Assembly (NCBI GenBank): GCA_004172865.1
Contig: SEBV01000007.1
Coordinates: 62,001 to 126,000 of the forward strand
DNA length: 64,000 nt
Direction of reading: 5' to 3'
From: Gammaproteobacteria bacterium
Lineage (GTDB): Bacteria; Pseudomonadota; Gammaproteobacteria; Pseudomonadales; Cellvibrionaceae
The position numbers and the translations under genes are program-made. The notes under the pieces were generated by a model, which searched no databases, was not told where the DNA came from, and was given only the letters and a program-made list of their open reading frames with translations. This document shows, one piece after another, positions 9,062-19,216 of this stretch. Positions within the stretch are counted from its first letter, which is position 1. Each line of letters opens with the position of its first letter.

Positions 9062-11852
9062 CGCCAAACACAGAATTTAAATCGCGATTTTCTCCCCAGG
9101 CTAAAACGTCATCGATAGCATTATTGAGCGAAGGAATTGCTTCTTTGGCATCTTTGATTTCTTTTGCTTGTAAAAGCTTATCCAGAAAACCGCTAATACT
9201 TTTTAAGCGCGGTACGCCGCAATAACAACTGCTGCCGTAAAGGCGATGAACAAGTTCACCCAAGAGCACAGTATTGTCTGCAGCCACTGCATCATTAATT
9301 TGTGCTTTCTCGCAATTAAGGCCTTCCAGCATCATTTTCAACATATCGCGTGCTAATAAAGGTTTGTTATTTGCCAGTTTCAAACACAAATTTATATCGA
9401 CGGATGTATTTTTATCCTGCGGTCCGTCAGATATCGGCAACTTATTAGCTTCTCTAAATGCTTCCTGAGTGACGACAACTTCTTTTTTTCCGCTGAGTGA
9501 TGTCCAGCGATTGATGATGTGAGCAAGCTGACTTTCGCTCACCGGTTTGCTAATACAATCGTCCATTCCCGAAATTAATAATTCCGCTTTTTGCTCGGTA
9601 AGTGAGTGTGCTGTGAGTGCAATAATCGGAGTGCGTTGTCCATCTTTTTCTAATTCGCGAATATGCCGTGTTGCCTGAAACCCATCCATTCCCGGCATTT
9701 GGATGTCCATAAAAATAACGTCGAATTGCTGCGACTTGCAGGCATCTATAGCTTGAATTCCGTTACTTGCCTGCACAACCAAGGTATTTAAACCACGTAA
9801 TAATTCGGATGCTAATTGTAAATTTGCGGGATTGTCATCAACCAATAACACTGAAGTAGTTGGCAGGTTTTTTGTAGTTTCTTCGAGTTGTTTTTGGCTT
9901 TCATTAGAGAGATTAATATTCAAATTCGCGTATAACATTTTCAGCAGTAAATCATAGGCAATCGGCTTGTTAATAAAACGCGTAGTAGAATTATTGCCAT
10001 TGCTACGCAACAAACGTTGGTGCGCTGCAGTGCAACAGGCAATTACTTTACAACCGAATTCGTCTTCCAATTGTTCGCTGATACTTGTTAATAAGGCTGG
10101 CTGAATTTTTCGTTCGCTCGTTGCTATGTCGAGCAGTAAAATATCGAAGCGATCAATTTTATGCGCCTTGCGAATGCGAGTGAAAATATCGTGAATTTCG
10201 TTAATGGTTTCATAGCGCATGTGCCATTGTTCAAGGAGCGCTTGAAATTGTCCCAAGGATGCTGGATTGCTGCTGCAAATAAGTGCGCGGTATTTTTCCA
10301 AATTAGGTAGGGCTTCTTGCGCGAGTTGTTTTTTATCAATACCCAATCGTGCGGTAAACCAAAAGGTAGATCCTTGGTCGATCTGACTATCTACGCCAAT
10401 CTCGCCATTCATGCGCTCCACCAAACCTTTGCAAATTGCCAGGCCTAAACCTGTTCCGCCTTGCTCGCGCGATGTTGAAGAATCTGTCTGCGAAAAAGGT
10501 TTAAACAAATCATTTTGCTGTGCGTTGGTTAAGCCTATACCTTGATCGCTCACACTAATTTTTAGCATGAGATGGGTTTCTTGTTGTGCAACGGTATTTA
10601 CACGGACAATAATATTTCCTTGCTCACTGAATTTAATCGCGTTACTAATTAAGTTGGATAACACTTGTTTGAAACGTAGCGAGTCGCCCAATAAATGTGT
10701 TGGAATTTCGGGCGCAACTTCTGCGATTAGTTGTAGATTTTTTTCATGAGCATCCGGCGCGAGTAAATGCAGAGCTTCATCGATAGTTTGTCGTAAGGGC
10801 AGGGGTGCGTAATCCAATGTTAACTTGCCGGCTTCAATTTTGGAAAAGTCGAGAATGCCGTTAATTACTGTTAACAGACTTTGTGCAGAGTCGCGAATAG
10901 TATGTAAATATTCTGCTTGTTGTTCGTCAATGTCCGTTTTTAACGCGAGTCCAATAAACCCCAAAATTCCATTCAGTGGTGTTCGAATTTCATGACTGGT
11001 ATTTGCGAGAAATTCTGATTTTATTCGGCTCGCTTCAATAGCTTCTTTGCGAGCTATATCCAATTCAATATTTTTAATTTCAATTGTTTCGAGCGTCTCT
11101 ATTAAATCCTGAGTTGATTGTTCAATATGATTTTGCAAATCCTGTTGCGCAGTTTCCAGGGATTCCGCCATGGTATTAGTTGCGGTGGCGAGATACGCAA
11201 ACTCGCGACTTTTTTGTGGATTAACGCGAGTTTGCAATTTGCCTTGCGCTAAATGATTGATAACTTCTTTGATGTGGTTGAGCGGTTCGGTGATAGTTCT
11301 AAATAATCGTGTTGCTAAAAAAGCGGCAACTATCAAGCACGCCAGAGTGATAAAAATTGTAATTAAAATTACTTGATAGTGAATCACCATATAGGGCGAC
11401 GACAACATTTCCACTTCTATCCAACCAACTGGATTCTGGCCGTCTTTATTGACGATGGGATGCGAAAATAAAATAGTGCGTCGGGTTTCACGGCGAACTG
11501 GCACAAGCCTATTCGGTGTTAAACCAACATCGTTCGTGGCTAAAAATTCCGGGCCGGCGTGAAAAGATTCGCCAGTGCTATCGATGCGAACATGCAGTGC
11601 GCGAATGTATGGGTCTTCGAGCGAGCCATCCAATAAGGCTTGAAGCATCGCTTTATCGTTTTGAATAATGGGCGTGTAAATGAGATGCGCGGTTTTGCGA
11701 GTCATGGCGCTGCCGCGCATGTCCACAAATTTGGAGAGTTCATAAAGGCAAAATGAAGCCAGCGAAATTGAGAGCAATAATACAATCGCAATGGCAGGGG
11801 CAAAAATAATTTGCCATACATTGTGCTTAAAACTTTTTGACGCATTGGACAT
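9054..11852 (-). CDS. gacS: Hybrid sensor histidine kinase GacS/BarA
   Basis: Membrane sensor that phosphorylates the GacA/UvrY regulator and so controls Rsm/Csr small RNAs. Order: membrane segment (about 13-37), periplasmic domain, second membrane segment (about 160-182), HAMP, and a DHp domain with [11 protein letters not shown] (His near 287). It continues with a HATPase domain, a degenerate receiver (about 515-640), a true receiver (VDDNPANL with phospho-site in DIQMPGMDG) and a C-terminal HPt domain ([16 protein letters not shown]). 932 aa fits GacS. The start has AAGGA upstream. Its position divergent from cysM and near rlmD and relA matches Pseudomonas. Confidence 0.93.
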   Translation of the reverse strand: MSNASKSFKHNVWQIIFAPAIAIVLLLSISLASFCLYELSKFVDMRGSAMTRKTAHLIYTPIIQNDKAMLQALLDGSLEDPYIRALHVRIDSTGESFHAGPEFLATNDVGLTPNRLVPVRRETRRTILFSHPIVNKDGQNPVGWIEVEMLSSPYMVIHYQVILITIFITLACLIVAAFLATRLFRTITEPLNHIKEVINHLAQGKLQTRVNPQKSREFAYLATATNTMAESLETAQQDLQNHIEQSTQDLIETLETIEIKNIELDIARKEAIEASRIKSEFLANTSHEIRTPLNGILGFIGLALKTDIDEQQAEYLHTIRDSAQSLLTVINGILDFSKIEAGKLTLDYAPLPLRQTIDEALHLLAPDAHEKNLQLIAEVAPEIPTHLLGDSLRFKQVLSNLISNAIKFSEQGNIIVRVNTVAQQETHLMLKISVSDQGIGLTNAQQNDLFKPFSQTDSSTSREQGGTGLGLAICKGLVERMNGEIGVDSQIDQGSTFWFTARLGIDKKQLAQEALPNLEKYRALICSSNPASLGQFQALLEQWHMRYETINEIHDIFTRIRKAHKIDRFDILLLDIATSERKIQPALLTSISEQLEDEFGCKVIACCTAAHQRLLRSNGNNSTTRFINKPIAYDLLLKMLYANLNINLSNESQKQLEETTKNLPTTSVLLVDDNPANLQLASELLRGLNTLVVQASNGIQAIDACKSQQFDVIFMDIQMPGMDGFQATRHIRELEKDGQRTPIIALTAHSLTEQKAELLISGMDDCISKPVSESQLAHIINRWTSLSGKKEVVVTQEAFREANKLPISDGPQDKNTSVDINLCLKLANNKPLLARDMLKMMLEGLNCEKAQINDAVAADNTVLLGELVHRLYGSSCYCGVPRLKSISGFLDKLLQAKEIKDAKEAIPSLNNAIDDVLAWGENRDLNSVFGVS

Positions 11853-11997
11853 GAACTAAATCCTTGGATGTATACCTTGCTCGGCGATTGTTTGTAGCCT
11901 GGACTCTATGTAAAAGCCACCAATAAATAGTGCCCCCACAGTCATTGAGCGTTAGAATAGCCGCCCTTTGAGCCACTGTACAATCGAGAATTTTCCT

Positions 11998-12888
11998 ATG
12001 CATTTTCCGACCATTGAAGCTTTTGTTGGCAACACGCCTTTGGTGCGCTTACAGCGTCTGCCGGGTGTGACTAGCAATACTATTTTGGTGAAATTGGAAG
12101 GCAACAATCCGGCTGGTTCGGTGAAAGATCGCCCGGCAATGTCGATGATCCAGCAGGCTGAAAATCGCGGTGATATTAAAACCGGCGATACCTTGATAGA
12201 GGCAACTAGCGGCAACACCGGTATTGCGCTGGCGATGGCGGCGGCGATCAAAGGTTACAAAATGATTCTGGTCATGCCCGACAACAGTACCGCTGAGCGC
12301 AAAGCAGCGATGACGGCTTATGGAGCTGAATTAATTCTCGTCACTAAAGAGCAGGGGATGGAAGGCGCGCGCGATCTCGCCTTGGCAATGCAAGCTGATG
12401 GCAAAGGTAAAGTACTTGATCAATTCGGCAATGGCGATAATCCACTTGCGCATTACAAAACTACAGGTCCGGAAATTTGGCAGCAAACCTACGGGCTCAT
12501 TACTCACTTTATAAGTTCCATGGGTACCACGGGTACCATCATGGGTACTTCGCGTTATTTAAAAGAGAAAAATCCTGACATCAAAATAATAGGGCTTCAG
12601 CCAGATGAGGGTGCCAGTATTCCTGGTATTCGCCGTTGGCCAGAAACTTACCTTCCAAAGATTTACGATAAAAACCGTGTAGACGAAATTGTAGGCATGT
12701 CGCAGCAGGAAGCGGAACACGTTACGCGTGAGCTTGCGCGTAAAGAGGGGATTTTCTGTGGTGTTTCATCGGGTGGTGCAGTCGCAGCGGCGTTGCGATT
12801 AAGTCAGCAGGTGGAAAATGCAGTCATAGTGGCGATTATTTGTGATCGTGGCGATAGATATTTATCGTCAGGATTATTTAATGCCTAG
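11998..12888 (+). CDS. cysM: Cysteine synthase B (CysM)
   Basis: PLP-dependent O-acetylserine sulfhydrylase that makes cysteine from O-acetylserine and sulfide or thiosulfate. NPAGSVKDRPA carries the PLP lysine (near residue 40). TSGNTGIALA is the substrate-binding loop and VSSGGAVAAAL lies in the C-terminal region. The ATG at 11998 gives 296 aa with FPTIEAFVGNTPLVRL at the family-typical N-terminus; the TTG 30 bases upstream is unlikely. It is divergent from gacS and followed at a short distance by the CotH-like gene. Confidence 0.94.
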   Translation: MHFPTIEAFVGNTPLVRLQRLPGVTSNTILVKLEGNNPAGSVKDRPAMSMIQQAENRGDIKTGDTLIEATSGNTGIALAMAAAIKGYKMILVMPDNSTAERKAAMTAYGAELILVTKEQGMEGARDLALAMQADGKGKVLDQFGNGDNPLAHYKTTGPEIWQQTYGLITHFISSMGTTGTIMGTSRYLKEKNPDIKIIGLQPDEGASIPGIRRWPETYLPKIYDKNRVDEIVGMSQQEAEHVTRELARKEGIFCGVSSGGAVAAALRLSQQVENAVIVAIICDRGDRYLSSGLFNA

Positions 12889-12970
12889 GTTTTAGTCGAG
12901 GTTAATCCAAGGTTTTAATCAGTAAATTTAAAAATAAATAGGTCAAATAATAACGAGTCAGGAGCTTTAC

Positions 12971-14569
12971 ATGTTAAGTAAAAGTGCGTCGGTCAAACCT
13001 TTTTTATTGGTTGCAGTGTTTGCGTTATTGCAAGCCTGTGGTGGTGGTTCTAAAGATCCAGAAGTCTCAAATTCTTCAGTAGCAGCGACTTCATCGAGCA
13101 GTGTTTCAAGCTCCGGCATTTCAAGTTCATCTTTGATCACAAGTAGTTCAAGTACGTCTTTGGTGAGTAGTAGTTTAAATTCTTCCACGGCTAATTCACC
13201 AAGCAGTAGTTCAAGTCTTTCTTCGGTGATTAGCAGTTTAAATTCATCAACTAACAGTTCATCTTCCAGCAAAAGCTCCAGTAGCACACCGACGGATCTT
13301 CCGGTTGGAACGGTTGACGTATTGCCTGTGTTGAATCTCAACACTAATAGCTCTGCGTCTATTGTTTCCAAAGAGGTTTACGTGGCGGGGAGTTTTACTC
13401 TGTCAGATGTAGGCGCGGCTGATGTCACCGGCACTCTCGAAGTACGTGGTCGCGGTAATTCCACGTGGGGATGGTCGAAAAAACCTTATCGGTTAAAGCT
13501 TACAAACTCTACCGCTTTGCTCGGTATGCCGAAAGGTAAAAACTGGGTACTCTTGGCTAACTATGCCGACAAAACTTTAATGCGTAATGACATTGCTTTT
13601 ATGTTTAGTCGAAGCTTGGGTTTTGAATGGACACCACGTGCGCGATATGTCGAGTTAAATGTAAATGGTATATATCAAGGTGTTTATCAATTAGTAGAAC
13701 ATGTCCGCATCGATAAAGACCGTGTGAATATTGATGAAATGAAAGTTGCCGATATCGATAGCGAAAAAATAACCGGCGGTTATTTATTGCAAATCGATTT
13801 TCGCCATAACACAAACTATTGTGTTAATAGTTCATGGGACCCCGTCTGTGTAAACGGGGTGAATACCTCACGCAATATAGATTTCTGCCTAGATTCTACT
13901 CATGGGATGGAGCCTGCCTGCTTAGAAAATCCTGAGACATTACAGACTGATCCACTGTGGGTTAACCAAAAGCTTTACATCGAAAAATATTACGCAGATT
14001 TTGAGACTGCATTGTTCAGCGCTAATTTCACTGATCCGGCCATCGGTTACGCCGCATACATTGATGTAGATTCGGTTATTAATTACTACATCGAAAATGA
14101 ATTATTTAAAAATGTTGATGGTTCGGTGGCAAGCTTTTATCTCTACAAAAAGCGCGGTGGAAAATTGTTTTTTGGCCCGATCTGGGATTTCGATTTATCC
14201 ATGGGCAATGCTGGTTATGACAATGTTGATAAAACCAACGGCTGGCATATTCGCACTGCCTCCTGGTTTACCCAATTATTCAAAGATCCGGCATTCGTAG
14301 CAAAAGTGAAAGCGCGTTGGAAAGCATTGAAAGACGAAGGCAAGCTTGAATATATTTTCCAATACGCTCAGGCACGTGCTACCTGGTTAGATAAACAACA
14401 AAAGAAAAACTTCTTAACTTGGTCTATCAAGGACACTGAAACCGACATTAATTCATGGGTACAACATGGCACCCATGGCGGCACAGGTTCCTACAGTGCC
14501 GAAGTTGCTGAGTTAATTCGCTGGCAGCGTGAGCGTACCGAATGGATAGATAAGCAACTTAATCCCTAA
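12971..14569 (+). CDS. CotH-like lipoprotein with serine-rich linker
   Basis: A 532-aa predicted lipoprotein. The signal sequence ends in a lipobox (LLQACGGG, Cys near 23). A linker rich in Ser and Thr spans about residues 33-112, followed by a CotH-family domain. LEVRGRGNSTWGWSKKPYRL is the family entry motif and FGPIWDFDLSMGN the conserved aspartate motif. CotH proteins are atypical protein kinases in spore-formers; in linker-bearing Gram-negative proteins the role is not established and may concern cell-surface or polysaccharide binding. It is inserted between cysM and rlmD, which are usually close, and ends before a strong terminator. Serine codons of the linker are mixed AGT/TCA/TCT, arguing against recent simple-repeat slippage. 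Confidence 0.82.
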   Translation: MLSKSASVKPFLLVAVFALLQACGGGSKDPEVSNSSVAATSSSSVSSSGISSSSLITSSSSTSLVSSSLNSSTANSPSSSSSLSSVISSLNSSTNSSSSSKSSSSTPTDLPVGTVDVLPVLNLNTNSSASIVSKEVYVAGSFTLSDVGAADVTGTLEVRGRGNSTWGWSKKPYRLKLTNSTALLGMPKGKNWVLLANYADKTLMRNDIAFMFSRSLGFEWTPRARYVELNVNGIYQGVYQLVEHVRIDKDRVNIDEMKVADIDSEKITGGYLLQIDFRHNTNYCVNSSWDPVCVNGVNTSRNIDFCLDSTHGMEPACLENPETLQTDPLWVNQKLYIEKYYADFETALFSANFTDPAIGYAAYIDVDSVINYYIENELFKNVDGSVASFYLYKKRGGKLFFGPIWDFDLSMGNAGYDNVDKTNGWHIRTASWFTQLFKDPAFVAKVKARWKALKDEGKLEYIFQYAQARATWLDKQQKKNFLTWSIKDTETDINSWVQHGTHGGTGSYSAEVAELIRWQRERTEWIDKQLNP

Positions 14570-14593
14570 AATCACTGCTCCATTGATATAATG

Positions 14594-14639
14594 CCCCTCC
14601 CGACGCTTCTTCGGAGTGTGTCGGGAGGGGTTTTGTTTT
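14594..14639 (+). terminator. Strong intrinsic terminator after the CotH-like gene
   Basis: CCCCTCCCGAC (14594-14604) pairs perfectly with GTCGGGAGGGG (14620-14630), followed by TTTTGTTTTT. It insulates the CotH-like gene from rlmD. Confidence 0.92.
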
Positions 14640-14658
14640 TCTAACATTGAGTTATTAC

Positions 14659-16143
14659 ATGTCTAATCGCAATGGCCCTAAAAAGCCCACGTCTCAAAAA
14701 CCGGGGCAATCTGGAAGTACAAGAAAGCTAGGCCAAAAGCCGCGTCCCGATAAAGCGGCTGAAAAGTCCTTTGCGTTTGAAGATGATAAAAGTCCCCGTT
14801 TAAATAAGCCCCGCAGCGAGAAGAAAGCTCAGCCCATGGACGACATGCGTTTGGGCGAGTTTACGATTGATCGTATGAGCCACGATGGCCGCGGTATTAC
14901 TCAGTGGAATGGCAAAACTCTATTTGTGGATGGCGCTTTGCCGAGCGAACGTATCAGCGCACGTTTGGTACGCGACCATGCTCGTTACGCCGAAGCGCGC
15001 TTGGATAAATTAATAGAAGTATCACCCGAACGTATTAATGCGGACTGCGCTCATTACAGCGAATGCGGTGGCTGCCAGTTGCAGCATCTCAAGCGGGAAC
15101 AACAAATTACCTTTAAACAAACCGCTGTTCTACAGCAATTGGAGTTGTGGGGCGGCGTTAAGCCTAAACACATATTGCCGCCAATAACTTCTTCCAACAT
15201 TGGCTACCGTCGATGCGCGCGCTTGGGCATTAATTATGATCAAGGCGAAGTCACCCTTGGCTTTCGAAAACGTAACAGCAAGCAATTAGTGCAAATCGAT
15301 TTGTGCACAGTTCTCACTCCCGAACTCAACGCACTGCTCGCGCCTTTAAAGAGCTGGCTAACTGAGCTGCGAGCTGCAGAAGCGGTCACTCATATTGAAT
15401 TAATCAGTACGGAAACCAAAGCTGCAGTGGTGATCCGCCATACGCAAGCCTTGGCGAATGCAGATTTGAGCAACCTGAAAAACTTGGCGGAGAGATTGGA
15501 TATTGCCGTTTGGCTGCAAGCTAAAGAAGGCAATCAATTACAGGATTTGGACGGACAAGATGCTGATCCGCGTCTGTCTTATGCCATGTTAGGTTTTGAT
15601 CTCGACCTGGATTTTCATCCTCAGGATTTTATCCAGGTGAATCCGTCCGTTAATACCCAAATGGTGGCGCAGGCTTTGCAGCTTTTAGCGCTAAAGGGCA
15701 ATGAACGCGTGTTGGATTTGTTTTGTGGCATCGGCAACTTCACTTTACCCTTGGCGCGTAAGTGTGCGGAGGTTATCGGTATTGAAGCGGTGGATTCCAT
15801 GGTGCAGCGCGGGCGTGAAAATGCCAGCAAGCTGGGCATAACTAACGCGCAATTTGTGGCAGCGAACTTGCTGACCATGACCGAACATCGCCTGAATCAA
15901 ACTTGCGGAAAAATCGACGCGGTTTTGCTCGACCCGCCGCGTGATGGCGCTAAAGAAATCATCGATAAGCTGGCGCAACTTTCACCCAGGCGGATTGTCT
16001 ACGTCAGTTGCAATCCGGCAACCCTAGCGCGCGATGCTAAAGTCCTGCTCGCGGCTGGTTATCAGCTAGACTCGGTGGGGGTGTTGGATATGTTTCCCCA
16101 CACTGCGCATGTTGAATCCATGGCGCTCTTTACACGTCGTTAA
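14659..16143 (+). CDS. rlmD: 23S rRNA (uracil(1939)-C5)-methyltransferase RlmD
   Basis: SAM-dependent methyltransferase acting on 23S rRNA. After a basic, low-complexity N-terminal extension of about 65 residues comes a TRAM domain (EFTIDRMSHDGRGI). Next is the iron-sulfur cysteine cluster (CAHYSECGGCQLQ and a later DLCTVL cysteine), a Rossmann SAM-binding site (DLFCGIGNF) and the catalytic cysteine motif VSCNPATLARD. The 494 aa exceeds Escherichia coli RlmD (433 aa), mainly because of the N-terminal tail. ATG at 14659 is chosen over an upstream TTG at 14647. It precedes relA, as in Pseudomonas. Confidence 0.94.
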   Translation: MSNRNGPKKPTSQKPGQSGSTRKLGQKPRPDKAAEKSFAFEDDKSPRLNKPRSEKKAQPMDDMRLGEFTIDRMSHDGRGITQWNGKTLFVDGALPSERISARLVRDHARYAEARLDKLIEVSPERINADCAHYSECGGCQLQHLKREQQITFKQTAVLQQLELWGGVKPKHILPPITSSNIGYRRCARLGINYDQGEVTLGFRKRNSKQLVQIDLCTVLTPELNALLAPLKSWLTELRAAEAVTHIELISTETKAAVVIRHTQALANADLSNLKNLAERLDIAVWLQAKEGNQLQDLDGQDADPRLSYAMLGFDLDLDFHPQDFIQVNPSVNTQMVAQALQLLALKGNERVLDLFCGIGNFTLPLARKCAEVIGIEAVDSMVQRGRENASKLGITNAQFVAANLLTMTEHRLNQTCGKIDAVLLDPPRDGAKEIIDKLAQLSPRRIVYVSCNPATLARDAKVLLAAGYQLDSVGVLDMFPHTAHVESMALFTRR

Positions 16144-16252
16144 GAGCTTGGCGCTAATGATTCTTTCCGTAGCTGCAGATGGTTTTATAGCTTTTATAAG
16201 CTTGCCATCGCTAAATTTTTCATCGCTAACAATAACAATGTGGAGCGAGTAA

Positions 16253-18496
16253 ATGGTTAAAGTTCGCCAAGACCATCCCATAGCTGCCGATGGTCAGGTT
16301 GATATTGAGGCATGGATTGATCGCCTCAATAGCCATCATACACAGACCGATTCCAGCCGCGTTGAGTTAATTCGAGCCGCGCAGGTGAGCCTGTCGCTGG
16401 TCGATATTCATGCCGAAGACGATCACAACTGGGGTGAAGACTTCACGTGTTTTCGTATCGGTTTGGAAATGGCCGAAATTCTTGCCGATTTGCAGTTGGA
16501 TCAAGACGCCCTTGTCGCAGCCATTCTTTACCGCGCCGTTCGCGAGAACAAACTTACCCTTACCGATGTGCAATCCAAATTTGGCGATACCGTCAGCAAG
16601 TTGGTGAAAGGTGTTTTGCGCATGGCGGCAATTAGCTACCAGCGCAACGAAAATGAAGACCGCGTGCTTGGCAATCAAGCCGAAGTTCAAGCCGAAAAAA
16701 TCCGCAAAATGCTTGTGGCAATGGTGGATGACGTACGTGTTGCGCTCATCAAACTCGCCGAGCGCACCTGCGCAATTCGTGCGGTGAAAAGCGCGAGCGC
16801 GCAGCGTCGTCGTCAGGTAGCGCGCGAAGTTTCCGATATCTATGCTCCTCTGGCACATCGTCTCGGCATCGGCCACATCAAATGGGAGTTGGAAGATTTA
16901 TCTTTCCGTTACCTTGAGCCCGACGAATACAAACAAATCGCCAAACTCTTGGACGAGCGCCGTTTAGCGCGGCAAGAGTACATCGACAATATGCTTAATT
17001 TGTTGCGTGGCGAATTGGTCAGCGCAAAAATTGATGGCGAAGTTTCCGGGCGGGCAAAACATATTTACAGTATCTGGCGCAAAATGAAGCGCAAAGATAT
17101 TCCGTTCTCGCAGGTTTACGATATTCGCGCTGTGCGTGTGCTGGTGCCTTCCGTTCGTGATTGCTACGCGGTACTCGGCATAGTGCACAGTCTGTGGCGA
17201 AATATTCCGCACGAATTCGACGACTACATTGCCTCGCCCAAAGAGAATGGCTACCGCTCACTGCACACCGCGGTATGGGGGCCGGACAATAAAGTTCTCG
17301 AAGTGCAAATTCGTACAGTGGAAATGCACGAAGAATCCGAACTGGGCGTATGCGCGCATTGGCGCTACAAAGGTACGGATACGGATGCGGCACAAGACAG
17401 TTACGAGCAAAAAATCGCGTGGCTGCGCCAGGTTCTTGAATGGCATGAAGAGCTGGGCGGTGATACGGCGCAATTGCAAGACGACTTGCGCGCTGTTGAT
17501 CAAGACCGTTTATATGTGTTCACGCCCGATGGTCACGTTGTAGATTTGCCACGCACTGCGACGCCGCTGGATTTTGCGTATCGCATTCATACCGATGTTG
17601 GTCACCACTGCCGCGGTGCGAAAGTAAATAATCGAATTGTGCCGCTCAATTACCAATTAAATAATGCGGATCAAGTAGAAATTCTCACCGGCAAACGCGA
17701 AGCGCCGAGCCGTGATTGGTTGAACCCGGCATTGGGTTACGTAAACACCGCGCGTGCGCGCGCAAAAATTCAACACTGGTTTAAACAACAAGCGCGCGAC
17801 CAAAATATTGCGGAAGGCCAAACCCTACTCGACCGCGAATTCCGTCGCCTCGCGTTATTGGATCTGGATTTCGAAAGTCTTGCGAAAAAATTACGTTTTA
17901 ATACGCTCGACGATTTGTATTGCGCAGTAGGCGCAAGTGATATCGGCGTCGGCCAGGTGTTAAATGCCGCGCAAAAACAATTGGACGAAGCTGATCCGCA
18001 ACAGCCATTAATTCCGTTTAAAGCGAAATCGCCCAGCAAGAAAAAAGATTCCGATTTTTATATTGAAGGTGTTGGTAATTTATTAACGCAAATCGCCAAT
18101 TGCTGTAATCCAGTTCCGGGCGATGCGATTACGGGTTACATCACTTTAGGTAAAGGCGTTTCAATTCATCGCCAGGATTGCAGCAATATTTTGCAATTAC
18201 AAACCGATGAACCCCAGCGTATTATTAAAGTAGATTGGGGCAATACGCCGCAAAGTTCTTACTCGGTGGATATTATTATCGAAGCCTACGACCGTTACGG
18301 TTTACTGCGCGATATCACCACGCTGCTCGATAACGAACGCATTAATATTAGCGCGCTACAAACGCTTTCGGATAAAAGAAAAAATACCGTGGATATGCAA
18401 GTCACTGCAGAAATTCGCAGCTTCGATGAATTGAGTCGCATACTTACCAAATTAAATCAGCTGCCGAATATTGCATCTGCACGCAGAAAACACTAA
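16253..18496 (+). CDS. relA: GTP pyrophosphokinase RelA
   Basis: Ribosome-associated (p)ppGpp synthetase of the stringent response. The N-terminal pseudo-hydrolase domain lacks the His-Asp pair (AAILYRAVREN where SpoT-type enzymes have HD), as expected of RelA. The synthetase domain contains YDIRAVRVLV and GYRSLHTAVWGP. A TGS domain starts near RLYVFTPDGHVVDLP, a zinc-finger-like NCCNPVPGD follows, and a C-terminal ACT domain ends the protein. 747 aa is the normal length. The GAGCGAG sequence just upstream of ATG 16253 can serve as the ribosome site. Confidence 0.97.
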   Translation: MVKVRQDHPIAADGQVDIEAWIDRLNSHHTQTDSSRVELIRAAQVSLSLVDIHAEDDHNWGEDFTCFRIGLEMAEILADLQLDQDALVAAILYRAVRENKLTLTDVQSKFGDTVSKLVKGVLRMAAISYQRNENEDRVLGNQAEVQAEKIRKMLVAMVDDVRVALIKLAERTCAIRAVKSASAQRRRQVAREVSDIYAPLAHRLGIGHIKWELEDLSFRYLEPDEYKQIAKLLDERRLARQEYIDNMLNLLRGELVSAKIDGEVSGRAKHIYSIWRKMKRKDIPFSQVYDIRAVRVLVPSVRDCYAVLGIVHSLWRNIPHEFDDYIASPKENGYRSLHTAVWGPDNKVLEVQIRTVEMHEESELGVCAHWRYKGTDTDAAQDSYEQKIAWLRQVLEWHEELGGDTAQLQDDLRAVDQDRLYVFTPDGHVVDLPRTATPLDFAYRIHTDVGHHCRGAKVNNRIVPLNYQLNNADQVEILTGKREAPSRDWLNPALGYVNTARARAKIQHWFKQQARDQNIAEGQTLLDREFRRLALLDLDFESLAKKLRFNTLDDLYCAVGASDIGVGQVLNAAQKQLDEADPQQPLIPFKAKSPSKKKDSDFYIEGVGNLLTQIANCCNPVPGDAITGYITLGKGVSIHRQDCSNILQLQTDEPQRIIKVDWGNTPQSSYSVDIIIEAYDRYGLLRDITTLLDNERINISALQTLSDKRKNTVDMQVTAEIRSFDELSRILTKLNQLPNIASARRKH

Positions 18497-18535
18497 TTAA
18501 TTTTATTTACGCTTTAATTGTAGAGATTTATTTGC

Positions 18536-19168
18536 ATGTCATCCTTCAGTGTTATCAGTAAAAAAGATCGTTTGAAATTAGGAATTTTGATCGTCGTTAT
18601 TATTCATATAGGATTTTTTTACGGATTCTGGCGCGTGAAGGCGGGGCAAATCGGCAACAAAGTTGTAGAGCTGGATATTTATGGCGATACCACTACCGGC
18701 GGTTTTTCTTATTACGAAGCTATGTCCGACGGCAACTGTTTGGATGTGGTAAGTGAGCAAGTTCCCAAGCCAGCATTGAAAATGGAAGACCCGGCAAAAG
18801 CATTAGCTGCGGCGGCTACATCAGCAGCATCTGTTTCTTCCGCCGCATCAAGTCAGCAGGCGATTGAACCCTTTGAGCCGCAATTGCCAATTCAGCCTGC
18901 GCGCTCACCTAAATGTAAAAAGCCAAGCTCATTGCCAGATGGCTATAAAAAATTGGGCGTGAATGGTTTTGTAGGTTTAGAAATAAATATTGATAGAAAT
19001 GGAAATGTGATGCGCGGCGAAATTGATCGTACTAGCGGCTTTCCAGATTTGGACGAAGCGGCGCTAAAACAAGTTGTTGAAACATGGACATTTGAACCTT
19101 GTAAAAAAGGTGATCAAGCTATAGTTTGTAAACAGCTTGTGAAGTTCAGATGGAAAGATGCAAAATAA
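18536..19168 (+). CDS. TonB C-terminal domain protein
   Basis: A 210-aa inner-membrane-anchored protein. It has one N-terminal membrane helix (about residues 15-32), an Ala/Ser-rich spacer (about 85-105) and a TonB-C domain. That domain contains GFVGLEINIDRNGNV and WTFEPCKKG; the Cys pair in EPCKKG and IVCKQL could form a disulfide. It lacks the long Pro-Glu/Pro-Lys rod of classical TonB, and no exbB or exbD is nearby. It may energise a TonB-dependent receptor or be a stand-alone TonB-like protein. It lies 39 bases after relA and ends at a bidirectional hairpin. Confidence 0.8.
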   Translation: MSSFSVISKKDRLKLGILIVVIIHIGFFYGFWRVKAGQIGNKVVELDIYGDTTTGGFSYYEAMSDGNCLDVVSEQVPKPALKMEDPAKALAAAATSAASVSSAASSQQAIEPFEPQLPIQPARSPKCKKPSSLPDGYKKLGVNGFVGLEINIDRNGNVMRGEIDRTSGFPDLDEAALKQVVETWTFEPCKKGDQAIVCKQLVKFRWKDAK

Positions 19169-19175
19169 ATTGATA

Positions 19176-19203
19176 AATCAAAGCGAAAACGTTCGCTTTG
19201 ATT
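19176..19203. terminator. Bidirectional hairpin between convergent genes
   Basis: AATCAAAGCGAA (19176-19187) and TTCGCTTTGATT (19192-19203) form a perfect 12-bp stem with a 4-base AACG loop, placed between the ends of two convergent genes. T runs are weak on both sides. Confidence 0.8.
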
Positions 19204-19216
19204 ATGTCGCAGAGTT

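Noticed and set aside
12967-13371. 134-aa Leu/Glu-rich frame antisense to the CotH-like gene
   Set aside because: It is the reverse reading of the serine-rich linker and has no independent support.
16367-16876. 169-aa open frame antisense to relA
   Set aside because: It lies entirely within relA, which has strong family evidence; the antisense frame follows from codon bias.
16253-18496. relA as damaged because the HD pair is absent
   Set aside because: Loss of the hydrolase HD residues is the normal state of RelA in this group.
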